Positions 34,452-45,890 of a stretch of DNA of 64,000 nucleotides are shown here, piece after piece. The stretch is from Anomaloglossus baeobatrachus. Taxonomy: Eukaryota; Chordata; Amphibia; Anura; Aromobatidae. The stretch spans positions 93,873,604 through 93,937,603 of the forward strand of contig NC_134356.1 of NCBI RefSeq assembly GCF_048569485.1, in the 5' to 3' direction. The notes under the pieces are model-generated. The model worked only from the letters and a program-made list of their open reading frames with translations. It ran no database searches and was not told where the DNA came from. The translations under genes were made by a program, and so were the position numbers. Each line of letters starts with the position of its first letter. Position 1 is the stretch's first letter.

Positions 34452-34546
34452 TGGGTCTCCCAATAGGAGCTAGAAGAAAAGGAATTTACGGTAAGTAAAC
34501 AAAATTCCCTTCTTTGTCGCTCCATTGGGAGACCCAGACAATTGGG
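34452..34546. repeat. Internal complementary region of DIRS copy 4
   Basis: Complements of the two element ends joined head to tail, as in copy 2. Confidence 0.88.
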
Positions 34547-34615
34547 ACGTCCAAAAGCAGTCCCTGGGTGGGTAAAAGAATACCTCGATAAAAAGAGCCG
34601 AAAAACGGCCCCCTC

Positions 34616-35670
34616 TTACAGGTGGGCAACCGCCGCCTGAAGGACTCGCCTACCTAGACTGGCGTCTGCCGAAGCATAGGTATGCACCTGATAGTATTTC
34701 GTGAAAGTGTGCAGACTAGACCAGGTAGCTGCCTGACACACCTGCTGAGCCGTAGCCCGGTGCCGCAATGCCCAGGACGCACCCACGGCTCTGGTAGAAT
34801 GGACTTTCAGCCCTGAAGGAATCGGAAGCCCAGAAGAACGGTAGGCTTCAAGAATCGGTTCCTTGATCCACCGAGCCAAGGGTGACTTGGAAGCCTGTGA
34901 ACCCTTACGCTGGCCAGCGACAAGGACAAAGAGCGCATCTGAACGGCGCAGGGGTGCCGTGCGAGACACGTAGAACCGGAGTGCCCTCACTAGATCTAAT
35001 GAGTGCAAATCCTTTTCACATTTGTGAATTGGATTAGGGCAAAATGAAGGTAAGGAGATATCCTGATTGAGATGAAAGGGGGATACCACCTTAGGGAGAA
35101 ATTCCGGGACAGGACGCAGAACCACCTTATCCTGGTGAAAAACCAGGAAGGGGGCTTTGCATGACAGCGCTGCAAGTTCCGACACTCTTCGGAGTGATGT
35201 AACTGCCACTAGAAATGCCACCTTCTGCGAAAGACGTGATAAAGAAACATCCCGCAGCGGCTCGAAAGGTGGTTTCTGAAGAGCCGTTAGCACCCTGTTA
35301 AGGTCCCAGGGTTCCAGCGGACGCTTGTAAGGTGGGACTATGTGGCAAACTCCCTGCAGGAACGTGCGGACCTGCGGAAGCCTGGCCAGGCGCTTTTGAA
35401 AAAATACGGAGAGCGCCGATACTTGTACCTTGAGAGAGCCGAGTGACAAACCCTTGTCCATTCCGGATTGGAGGAATGAAAGAAAAGTGGGTAAGGCAAA
35501 CGGCCAGGGAGTAAACCCATTATCAGAGCACCAGGATAAGAAGATCCGCCAAGATCTGTAATAGATCTTGGCGGACGTTGGTTTCCTGGCCTGTCTCATA
35601 GTGGCAATGACATCCTGAGATAATCCTGAAGACGCTAGGAGCCAGGACTCAATGGCCACACAGTCAGGTT
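34616..35670 (-). CDS. DIRS copy 4 tyrosine recombinase
   Basis: Minus frame with SSGLSQDVIATMRQARKP, SLRRVSELAAL, HSTRAVGASWAL and FTKYYQVHTYAS. It looks whole and is over 90 percent similar by eye to copy 2. The frame continues upstream over the RNase H region. Confidence 0.9.
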
Positions 35671-37500
35671 GAGGGCCACAGAATTCAGATGGAAAAACGG
35701 CCCTTGTGACAGCAAGTCTGGGCGGTCTGGAAGCGCCCACGGTTGACCCACCGTGAGATGCCACAGATCCGGGTACCACGATCGCCTCGGCCAATCTGGA
35801 GCGACGAGAATGGCGCAACGACAGTCGGACCTGATCTTGCGTAACACTCTGGGCAGCATCGCCAGAGGAGGAAATACATAAGGCAGTCGAAACTGCGACC
35901 AATCCTGAACTAATGCGTCCGCCGCCAGAGCTCTATGATCCTGAGACAGTGCCATGAAGGCCGGGACCTTGTTGTTGTGTCGTGACGCCATGAGGTCGAC
36001 GTCCGGCGTTCCCCAGCGGCGACAGATCTCTCGAAACACGTCTGGGTGAAGAGACCATTCCCCCTCATCCATGCCCTGACGACTGAGGAAATCTGCTTCC
36101 CAGTTTTCTACGCCCGGGATGTAAACTGCGGAGATCGTGGAGGCTGTGGCTTCCACCCACTGCAGAATCCGCCTGACTTCCTGGAAGGCCTGACGACTGC
36201 GCGTGCCTCCCTGATGGTTGATGTATGCGACGGCAGTGGCGTTGTCCGACTGTATACGGATCTGTCTGCCCTCCAGCCACCGATGGAAGGCCAATAAGGC
36301 TAGATACACCGCCCTTATCTCCAGAACATTGATCTGAAGGGAGGACTCTACCGAAGTCCAGGTTCCCTGAGCCCTGTGGTGGAGGAAAACCGCTCCCCAC
36401 CCTGACAGGCTCGCGTCCGTGGTGACCACAGTCCAGGTTGGGGGTAGGAAGGATCTTCCTTGCGATAGAGAATTGGGACGGAGCCACCACTGAAGAGACG
36501 TCTTGGTTGCAAGGGACAGAGAGACGTTCCTGTCGAGGGAAGTCGACCTCCTGTCCCATTTGCGGAGAATGTCCCATTGGAGTGGCCGCAGATGGAATTG
36601 CGCGAACGGCACTGCCTCCATCGCTGCCACCATCTTCCCCAGGAAGTGCATGAGGCGCCTCAAGGGGTATGACTGACCCCGAAGAAGAGATTGTACCCCT
36701 GCCTGCAGGGACAGCTGTTTGTCCAGCGGTAGCTTGACTACCGCTGACTGTGTATGAAACTCCATCCCGAGGTAAGTCAGTGATTGGGTCAGTGTCAACT
36801 GGGATTTTGGGAAGTTGATTATCCACCCGAACTGCTGGAGAGTCGCCAGAGCGACTGTAAGGCTGTGTTGACACGCCACCCGAGAAGGTGCCCTGACTAG
36901 GAGATCGTCTAAGTAGGGAATCACCGAGTGGCCCTAAGAGTGTAGGACCGCCACTACGGATGCCATGACCTTGGTGAACACCCGTGGGGCTGTCGCCAGG
37001 CCGAAAGGCAATGCCACGAACTGAAGGTGCTCGTTCCCGATGGCGAAACGCAAGAAGCGTTGATGTTCGTGTGCGATCGGCACATGGAGATAAGCATCCT
37101 TGATGTCGATCGAAGCTAGGAAGTCTCCTTGTGACATCGAGGCGATGACCGAGCGGAGAGATTCCATCCGAAACCGTCTGGTGCTCACATGTCTGTTGAG
37201 CAGTTTGAGGTCCAGAACGGGACGGAATGATCCGTCCTTCTTTGGCACCACGAACAAGTTGGAGTAAAAGCCGCGACCATGTTCCTGAGGGGGAACAGGG
37301 ATCACAACTCCCTGTGTTTTCAGAGTGGCCACTGCCTGAAAAAGTGCGTCGGCCCGAGCGGGGGGCGGAGAGGTTCTGAAGAAACGAGTCTGAGGACGAG
37401 AGCTGAACTCTATCCTGTAACCGTGAGACAGAATGTCTCTCACCAATCGGTCTTGAACATGTGGCCACCAGGCGTCGCAAAAGCGGGAGAGCCTGCCACC
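35635..37500 (-). pseudogene. DIRS copy 4 RT-RNase H region
   Basis: RT motifs including FYSNLFVVPKKDGSFRPVLD and YLDD, then RNase H TDASLSGWGAVF and QSDNATAVAYINHQGG. Fossil, broken. Confidence 0.88.
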
Positions 37501-37531
37501 GACCGAGGATGCGGTTCGGGGATGCAGAGAG

Positions 37532-39050
37532 TCATGAGGAGGCCGCCTTGGAGGCAGCGCCTCCGGCGGCGCGACTTAGACCGCCACGCATAGGAGTTCC
37601 TCTGGCCTTTCTCCGGCCTGTTGGACGAAGAGGACTGGGGCTTGGCGGAGGGACGAAAGGACCGAAACCTCGATTGAATTTTCCGTTGCTGAGGTCTCTT
37701 AGGTTTGGACTGGGGTAAGGAGGAGTCCTTTCCCTTGGATTCCTTAATAATCTCATCCAATCGTTCGCCAAACAATCGGTCACCAGAAAACCGGTTAAGA
37801 ACCTCTTGGAGGCCGAGTCTGCCTTCCATTCGCGCAGCCACATGGCCCTGCGGACTGCCACAGAGTTAGCGGATGCTACAGCTGTACGGCTAGCAGAGTC
37901 TAGGACTGCGTTCATGGCGTAGGAAGAAAAAGCTGTCGCTTGAGAAGTCAGAGACGCAACCTGCGGAGCAGAATTACGTGTGACTGCATTAATCTCAGCC
38001 AGACAAGCTGAGATAGCTTGTAGTGCCCACACGGCTGCAAAGGCCGGGGCAAAAGACGCGCCCGTGGCTTCAAAGATGGATTTCACCAGGAGCTCTATCT
38101 GCCTGTCAGTGGCATCCTTTAGCGATGAGCCATCTGCCACCGATACCACAGATCTAGCCGCCAATCTAGAGACTGGAGGATCCACCTTGGGACACGGAGC
38201 CCAACCCTTAACTACGTCAGAGGGGAAGGGGTAACGTGTGTCAGTAAGGCGCTTAGTAAAGCGCTTGTCCGGAACCGCTCTGGGCTTCTGGACAGCATCT
38301 CTGAAGTTAGAGTGATCGAAAAAAGCACTCCGTGTACGTTTGGGGAACCGAAACTAGTGTTTCTCCTGCTGAGAAGCCGACTCCTCTACAGGTGGAGGCG
38401 GGGGAGACAGATCTAACACCTGGTTAATGGACGAGATAAGATCATTAACTAAGGCGTCCCCTTCAGGTGTATCAAGATTGAGGGCAACGTCAGGTTCAGA
38501 GCCCTGAGCTGCGACGTCCGCCTCGTCCTCCAGAGAGTCCTCGGGCTGGGAACCCGAACAGCGTGAAGAAGTCGGGGAAGATTCCCAGCGAGCCCGCTTA
38601 GTCGGTCTGGGACTGAGATCCGGGCAGGAGTCCTCCGCGTGGGACCTAGGGCCCAACCTGGGAGCGCGCTGCGGCGCGGACCAAGAGGGGCCTGGAGGCG
38701 ACGAGCTAACGGGGACCGGGGCCTGTGTAAGGACCGGTCTGGACTGCAAAGCTTCTAGCAGCTTGGCAGACCATTTGTCCATAGACTGAGCCATGGATTG
38801 TGAAAGTGACTCAGAGTTTCTCAGCAAAAGAGGAGAACTCTGTCCCTGGCGCCTGGACAGGGGGAGCAGGGGGGTCTACATGAGCCGAGGGGCCCACTAG
38901 TGACCGAGGCTCCGGCTGAGCAAGCGAAACAGGGGTCGAGCATTGCTCACAGTGAGGGTAGGTGGAACCCGCAGGCAACATAGCCGCACAAGAGGTACAG
39001 GTCGCAAAAAAACCCTGTGCCTTAGCACCCTTGCTCCTTGTGGACGACAT
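37532..39050 (-). pseudogene. DIRS copy 4 gag-like region
   Basis: Starts MSSTRSKGAKAQ at 39050 with CTSCAAMLP..HCEQC. Basic C-terminal part overlaps the RT frame. Fossil, broken. Confidence 0.75.
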
Positions 39051-39986
39051 GCTGTTGCCTCCTAGGAGAGTGATCACTGAGGGTATATGGGAAGGGGTAT
39101 ACAGCCCGACAGAACAGAAATATGTAAATAAATACGTATCTATTCCGGCACCCTGGGGGGGGGACCAGCAGCGGGTGACCGGTGTGGCTTACCGACCGCT
39201 AAAAAGCGGTCTGTCCTCCAGATTCCCTGTCCTCCAGATTCCCTGCCTTAGGTCTCCCAGAGCTGCAGAGCTCTTCTCGGATAATCCTCCACCGGCAGAA
39301 TGCCAAAAACATGGCTGCCGGAGCTCTCAGGGGAGGAGTGGAGCCGTTGGCGTGTTAGAAAAAGTGCGGGAATCTGGGGTCCCCACAGTGATCAGTGAGG
39401 GGGGAGGAAACATACAGGATGCTCCGGCCCTCACAGCCGACGTCAGGCCGGCCGTCCCGCCCTTACCCCTGACAGGCAGGCCCGGGGGCGGGATTTTTGC
39501 TACTAGGCCGCGATGAAGCCGGGGACTAAATTTAAGACCGCGGCCGACAAGCAGGCGCGGTCGGCGCGGAAGTCCGCCGGTCTTCACAAATCAGCAGCTG
39601 CTGCAGCGTCCGGGAATAAGGCGCTCCATGCACAGTCCCCATGGGGACACAGAGTACCTTATAGATGCAGGGCCCGATCCCTGAGGATGAATAGACTCCT
39701 GTCCAGCAGATTCCCACAGGGGCTGCGGAGGGAGCCCGGTCCCAGTGAATGGATGACCGGTCAGGATCCCACTTCTCCCAGAGCCACTAAGGGATGGTGA
39801 AGGAAAACGGCATGAGGCTCCTGCCTTTGTACCCGCAATGGGTACCTCAACCTTAACAGCACCGCCGACATAGTGGGGTGAGAAGGGAACATGCCGGGGA
39901 CCCCGTGGGGGTCCTCTTTTCTTCCAACCGATATAACTAATCTGTGAATGCATGAGTGGATGTGTGCCTCCTTCCACACAAAGCAT

Positions 39987-40121
39987 AAAACTGAGGAGCC
40001 CGTGATGCACGGGAGGGTGTATAGGCAGAGGGGAGGGGTTACACTTTTAAAGTGTAATACTTTGTGTGGCCTCCGGAGGCAGAAGCTATACACCCAATTG
40101 TCTGGGTCTCCCAATGGAGCG
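39987..40121. repeat. Right inverted terminal repeat of DIRS copy 4
   Basis: Inverse complement of 34157-34290. Confidence 0.88.
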
Positions 40122-40163
40122 ACAAAAATTGTCCATCAATAAATCACAGGGAAAAAAAAAATA

Positions 40164-40338
40164 CAGTAAAGGCCCCGTCACACACACACAGATAAATCTT
40201 TGGCAGATCTGTGGTTGCAGTGAAATCATGGACATATTGTTCCATTTGTACACAGCCACAAACCTGGCACTGATTGTCCACAATTTCACTGCAACCACAG
40301 ATCTGCCAAAGATTTATCTTTGTGTGACAGGGCCTTAA
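40164..40338. mobile_element. Palindromic MITE with perfect 37-bp arms
   Basis: Arms 40190-40226 and 40283-40319 are perfect inverse complements around a 56-bp loop. The outer ends aaggccccgtcacac and gtgtgacagggcctt extend the inverted repeat. Short size and symmetry fit a MITE. As RNA it would form a long hairpin on either strand. Confidence 0.85.
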
Positions 40339-40698
40339 GGCCAGGTCCACGTCATGTTTCAGCCACACGTAAGTGGCTCCACCACAGCTTGAAAAATCAG
40401 AGTATAAAAAATGGGAGATCCGTCAACAGCATTTTTCAGTAGGGCACAAAGCACGATCCCTGTGATAAGGCGGATTCTGCCAAAAAGGAGATCCCACAGA
40501 AAGCTAAGTGATTCCTTCTACTTCACTAGTCATTGGCCCCCTTGGCAGATACATCTAAATCCCATTTTTTCAGGGCTTCAGAAAAAAGCTCCCATAGAGC
40601 CATTGACACAAGGCTGGAAAGTGATGTAAACGCAGCCTCAAAATGCCAAAACATGTTATTACAATTTGTATGTTGTAGTTTATGTACTGATTACAATA
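40339..40698. other. Intron sequence, no recognised feature
   Basis: Possibly repeat-derived (aaggccaggtccacgtcatg), but I see no clear ends. Confidence 0.4.
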
Positions 40699-41301
40699 CA
40701 GTGGATCCTTGGTTTAAGAGTAAACTTGGTTTGAGAGCGTTTTGTAGGACAAGCAAAGCGTTTTAAAAATGTGTAACTTGGTTTATGAGCAATGCTTTGC
40801 AATAAGACCAAATACTCACCGTGCATACTACTGGTTCTGTCCTTTCACTGCACTCTGACCCGCTCTGGAGGTAACTTTCTGTACATATATACTGTATACC
40901 ATTGTACAGTACAGTATATACTATATAACATGTCTATCAATTTGCATTTGTTGATACAGTAGTGTACTTTCGGCTAACCAGTATAGCACATTGCTTGTAT
41001 TGTACCTCTTGCACACCAACAATTTTATTGTGAGCCAACGTGCAGTTTAATTAGCTTTATATGTTTTTACTGTACTGTACAGTATTCTGTATTAGTGTAC
41101 TGTAATAATTTTATATGAATACAGGACATTATTTTGTATTACTGTAATAAGTTTGTATAAATACAATAAATATTTGAGTTGTGGAACGAATTGTGTGCGT
41201 TTCAATTATTTCCTATGGGAAAATTCGCTTTGATATAAGAGTAACTTTGTTTAAGAGCACACTCCCAGAACCAATCATGCTCGTACTCCAAGGTTCCACT
41301 G
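40699..41301. mobile_element. TA-flanked Tc1/mariner-type MITE
   Basis: CAGTGGATCCTTGGTTTAAG at the left and the inverse CAGTGGAACCTTGGAGTACG at the right, both bordered by TA. Same family as 13079-13680. Non-coding, with an AT-rich middle. It lies 75 bp from the SEC24A exon at 41377. Confidence 0.78.
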
Positions 41302-41376
41302 TATTTATGTTCAACCTATACTATATGTATTATGTATAAATTAAGATAGGTATACAGACTCAGAAAAAGAACTAAC

Positions 41377-41552
41377 CTGCTTCAAAAGAGCCAGTACAAA
41401 CATCGGGAAAAGACGTAACGAGCTTGGTGCTAGAAGACCTGGCTGCTGTACAGTTAGCACCGAAGAACGGTACGCTGATAGGGAGTCGATGGCTGCATTC
41501 ACTAGGGCATCCCGAGCATCACTCAGACTTGATGAAATGGATCGGTCAACGG
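41377..41552 (-). CDS. sec24a: SEC24A exon, helical domain
   Basis: 176 bp, phase 1 to 0, encoding AVDRSISSSLSDARDALVNA, then AIDSLSAYRSSVLTVQQPG and SSLRLFPMFVLALLKQ. The acceptor is tctttcag and the donor CAG|gttagt. It belongs to the all-helical domain shared by Sec23 and Sec24. Confidence 0.96.
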
Positions 41553-42094
41553 CTGAAAGAATGGAACAAAATCAGATTTCATGACTACATTTATACAAAT
41601 ATATTCTGTGCACAAATCTCCTATCCTTTTCCAGATGTACGATTTTCATATAGGTCTGACATCTGGTGCGGAGCGGGCTCATTTATATACGGATGGTCTT
41701 CATGGAAGAAAATCATGTTTACTATGTAATAGTGATTAAAATAAACACACAAAAAAAAAACAAACTTAAAAATCACTCCAATTCTCACAGTCCAAAAATA
41801 AATATTTGTATTGCAGTGTCGATAAAAGTTTAAGCTATGAAAAACTAAAAAATAACCAAATGGGATGAAATGCCTGAATTTCAGTTTTTAATTTAGCATT
41901 TCCCTCACATAAATAAAATAAAAAGTGATTAAAATATAGCAAGAACTCCAAAATAGTACAAATAAAACTACAATTTGCCACCCAAAAAACCCCAAACCCT
42001 CACAAAGCTCCATTGACTGAAACATAAAAGATTATAGGTCTCAGAACTAAAAAAAAAAAAAAACAAAAAAAAAACCCCATACCATTTCACCATT
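41553..42094. other. Intron sequence, no recognised feature
   Basis: AT-rich with A-runs (41747-41760, 42050-42075). Nothing recognised. Confidence 0.6.
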
Positions 42095-43790
42095 TCTTTC
42101 TGTTCATACAGACCTGTGTAGAATTGTTGGTACCCTTCTGTTGAAGTAAGAAAACCCCACTTTGGCCATTGAAATAACTTAAAATTGGACCAAAGTAATT
42201 TTCAATTTCAAATTTACGGAGTATCGAGCAATGAAAATTAGACATTGCTTTTGAATTGTGGCTCAAAAGAACAAAAAAAACAACAAAACAAAAGAAAATG
42301 GCCGAGACAAAACTGATGGTACGCTTAACGTACCATTTTCTTGCACAACCTTTTGAGGAAATCACTGCTAATAAATGGCTTCTGTTAATCCCAATTAGAC
42401 TTCTGCACCAGTCCACAGCTATTTTGCGCCAGCCGTCTCCAATGTGAAGGTTGCTTTCCCCAGACTACACGTTTCAGCTTTGTTTACAGATGTTCAATAG
42501 GGCGTAGATCATGACTCATAGAAGCTACTTCAGAACAGTCCAATGCCTTGCTCTTAGCCATTTTTGGATGTTTTTAACTATATGTTTTAAATAAATTTTC
42601 CTTTCAGAGGACACCATGACCTGTGACTCTGACCAACCCTTTTGACGCTGGGTAGTCCATTTTGCTCCACAGTGCCTCTATAGCCTTGAGACATTATTGT
42701 ATTTTGCCCACCCTGTGCCAGATGCAACCCCAAAACATTATCAAGATTCCTCCATGTTTCACTGTAGGCACAATGTTTTTTCCTTTGTATGCTTTAATTT
42801 TGCATCTGAACATATAGCCAATGTGACTTGCCAAAAAGGTCCTGTTTTGAGGTTTTTGCACCCAGTTCAGACTTAGAATGGTGTTCCAAACGTTATTTTG
42901 TTAGTAGTCTTTAGTTTGTGAACCCGATCCCCACCCGTACCTTGCCGGTCCACATTATACATATATAGCCTGGTTCTCAGCTTCCCATAGTTGGCAAGTT
43001 TTTTTAACTGCATGAGAGGACACACATTAGCTAGGGACCCCAAAAATAAGAGAATACCGTGAAGAGGTTTGGGGCTCTGTTGCATTGATCAATTCAATAG
43101 CTAAATTTCTCTTTATTCATATTTCATGGCAGTAATGCAGATTCCATTCATTTTTTCATGTAGCTATTGTATTTTTCAGGCCAGTATTCACACAGCAGTT
43201 TCTGCTATTACATGTATTGCCCTTGCATAGTCACTGGTGTGCATACCTTCTCTCCATATACTGTTTTGATCTCTGTCCACAGGCCATTCTCCCAGAACCT
43301 TTGTGGCTACTCAATATGCATTTTGATAAATTCCAGTCTTGCCTTTTCTAATTTTCTGGCAACAAATGGTTTCCTCCTCAGTCGTCTTCTACGAAGTCAA
43401 CTTTGGACAAGACCTCAACAGATGGTGTAATCCGACACCAATGTACCTTTACCATAGAGTTCACTTCTAACCTATTTGGAAGTTGTTCAAGGCTCTTTGG
43501 TTACTGTTCGTATTATCTATCTCTTCAATTTAACATCAATTTTCCTCTTGCAGGCACGTCAAGAAAAATTAGCTACGGTCCCATTGACCTAAAACTTCAG
43601 AAGAATATGTGCAACTGTAGTAACAGGAACATCAAGCTGTTTGGAGAGGTCATAAAGACCTAACATGTGTGTCTATAAGTTTCTTTCTAATCCCCTGAGA
43701 TAACTCTCCTTAGCTTTCTTTGGTCCATATTCAGCATAGTAAACATCATGATACCAAACAGCACAGTGACTACTTTTCACCCTTTAAGTA
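42095..43790 (-). mobile_element. Decayed Tc1-like DNA transposon
   Basis: On the minus strand a broken frame gives TVKHGGILIMFWGC near 42770, matching the Tc1 transposase motif VKHGGGSVMVWGC. Further on it gives PIEHL near 42495, the conserved catalytic region (PIEHLW). The context tgttcaatagggcgtagatc is also typical of vertebrate Tc1 relics. Several stops and shifts make it non-functional. Borders are approximate because I could not pair both terminal repeats. Confidence 0.75.
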
Positions 43791-43870
43791 GGCAGACTGA
43801 CTGATTACTAATTTGCAGACACCTTTTTACAGATCTCACCTTAGTATATAATTTGAACATAGGGACATGT

Positions 43871-44362
43871 TTAACCACTTCACGACCATGGACTGATATA
43901 TCAGTCATGGAGCGTGTCCCGTTAAGCCCCGCCCCCTGCCACGGGCAGAAGGCGGCGGTCGGCACACAGCTGTTTTCAACAGTTGACGTGTGCCTGCTAG
44001 CCGCGGGTGGAATCGCTTCCACCCGCGGCCATTAACCCCTTAAATCTTGCTGCCAACGTCTGGCAGCAAGATCTAAATGCGCGCAGCCATGTTTTTTACT
44101 TACCGCCGCCCCCACCGGAAGTCACATGCGTGATCACGTGACTATCGGTGGTTGCCATCGTAGCACAGGGTCATGTGATGACGCCTGCAGCTATGAAGTT
44201 TCACTTTCGTTTTCCCTCGGCCGCGAGCAGAGAGAAAAAGAAAGTGACTGAATCTGCTGTTTACAGCTGTATAGCTGTGATCAGCAGATAGATAAGAGTG
44301 ATCGGATTGCTGATCGCTATAGTCCCCTAGGGGGACTAGTAAAATAAAAAAAAAAAAAAAAA
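43871..44362. mobile_element. piggyBac-like non-autonomous element, left part
   Basis: Starts TTAACCACTTCACGACC with TTAA at 43871-43874. Its partner end at 56508 reads TTAACCCCTTCAGCCCC on the minus strand. It is interrupted after an A-rich stretch by DIRS copy 5. The TTAA border and CC start suggest the piggyBac superfamily. No transposase is present. Confidence 0.7.
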
Positions 44363-44676
44363 AAAGAGAATTTTGTTTACTTACCGTAAATTCTTTTTCT
44401 TATAGTTCCGTATTGGGAGACCCAGACCATGGGTGTATAGCTTCTGCCTCCGGAGGACACACAAAGTACTACACTCAAAAGTGTAGCTCCTCCCTCTGAG
44501 CTTATACACCCCCTGGAGATCCAGATCTAGCCAGTTTAGTGCAAAAGCTGAAGGAGAATAGCCACCCACAAGTAAAAACAGAGCAAGAACCGGAACAACC
44601 GGAGTCTCTGTCTACGACAACAGCCGGTGATAACACACGGAACAAGAAAGTGCCAACAGGCAACAGGGAGGGTGCT

Positions 44677-44770
44677 GGGTCTCCCAATACGGAACTATAA
44701 GAAAAAGAATTTACGGTAAGTAAACAAAATTCTTTCTTTATCGTTCCTATGGGAGACCCAGACCATGGGA
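44677..44770. repeat. Internal complementary region of DIRS copy 5
   Basis: Complements of the left and right ends in tandem, as in copy 3. Confidence 0.85.
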
Positions 44771-44834
44771 CGTCTCAAAGCAGTCCATGGGTGGGAAATA
44801 AACAGAAAAACTAAGAAGTAGGCAGAACCTAACT

Positions 44835-45890
44835 TCACAAGTGGGCGACAGCCACCTGAAGGATGCGTCTGCCCAAGCTCGCATCTGCCGAAGCATGAGC
44901 ATGCACTTGGTAGTGCTTTGAAAAGGTATGCAGGCTAGTCCAAGTGGCAGCCTGACAGACTTGTTGAGCAGTAGCCTGGTGCCTGAAAGCCCAAGAGGCA
45001 CCGACAGCTCTGGTCGAGTGTGCCTTAATCCCCGGCGGGGGAGGCACCTGAGAACACTGGTAGGCGTCCGAAATGGTCGACCTAATCCAACGGGCTAAGG
45101 TCGGCTTAGAAGCAGAGAGGCCCTTGCGCCGACCTGTGGTTAGCACAAAAAGAGAGGTGCACCGCCTAAGAACAGCGGTGCGAGACACATAGATCCGGAG
45201 CGCACGCACCAGATCCAAAGTATGCAACACTGTTTCAAAGTGATGAACAGGAGCCGGACAAAAGGAAGGTAGGGTAATGTCCTGGTTAAGGTGGAAAGGA
45301 GAGACCACCTTAGGAAGAAAGTCCGGAGTCGGACGGAGAACCACCTTGTCTTGATGAAAAACCAAAAAAGGTGATTCCGAAGAGAGCGCAGCCAAATCAG
45401 AGACTCTCCTGAGGGAAGTTATGGCCACTAGAAAGACCACTTTCTGTGAAAGACGAAACAAAGAAACCTCCCTAAGAGGCTCAAAAGGGGGTTTCTGCAA
45501 AACCGTGAGGACCAAGTTAAGGTCCCAGGGATCCAAGGGCCGCCGGTAAGGCGGAATGATGTGAGACGCGCCCTGCATGAAGGTGCGGACCTGAGCCAGC
45601 CGGGCGAGACGCCGCTGGAACAGCACTGACAGAGCTGAGACTTGTCCCTTAAGAGAGTTGAGGGACAGTCCCAGCTGCAGACCGGACTGTAGAAAGGACA
45701 AAAGGGTCGGCAAGGAAAATGGCCAAGGAGGATGGCCGGAAGAGCGACACCAGGACAGGAAAATTTTCCAAGTCCTGTGATAGATCTTGGCGGAGGAAAA
45801 CTTACGGGCCCGAGTCATAGTGGAGATGACTTCAGGAGGGATACCAGAAGTCGTCAAGATCCAGGACTCAAGAGCCACGCCGTCAATCTG
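44835..45890 (-). CDS. DIRS copy 5 tyrosine recombinase
   Basis: C-terminal part of a 1106-codon minus frame. It contains SGIPPEVISTMTRARKFSSA, SLRRVSDLAAL, HSTRAVGASWAF and FSKHYQVHAHAS. It looks whole. The same frame stays open far upstream over RT-RNase H. Confidence 0.88.
   Translation of the reverse strand, partial: QIDGVALESWILTTSGIPPEVISTMTRARKFSSAKIYHRTWKIFLSWCRSSGHPPWPFSLPTLLSFLQSGLQLGLSLNSLKGQVSALSVLFQRRLARLAQVRTFMQGASHIIPPYRRPLDPWDLNLVLTVLQKPPFEPLREVSLFRLSQKVVFLVAITSLRRVSDLAALSSESPFLVFHQDKVVLRPTPDFLPKVVSPFHLNQDITLPSFCPAPVHHFETVLHTLDLVRALRIYVSRTAVLRRCTSLFVLTTGRRKGLSASKPTLARWIRSTISDAYQCSQVPPPPGIKAHSTRAVGASWAFRHQATAQQVCQAATWTSLHTFSKHYQVHAHASADASLGRRILQVAVAHL

Larger units (their letters stand above)
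34111..40127 (-). mobile_element. DIRS retrotransposon copy 4 (subfamily A)
   Basis: 6.0-kb minus-strand element with terminal repeats at 34157-34290 and 39987-40121, an internal complementary region at 34452-34546, and recombinase, RT-RNase H and gag-like regions. The repeats are identical over the roughly 94 bp I compared, so the insertion is young. Broken, roughly four to six breaks in gag and RT; the recombinase looks whole. It sits 64 bp from the LINE target duplication. Confidence 0.93.
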
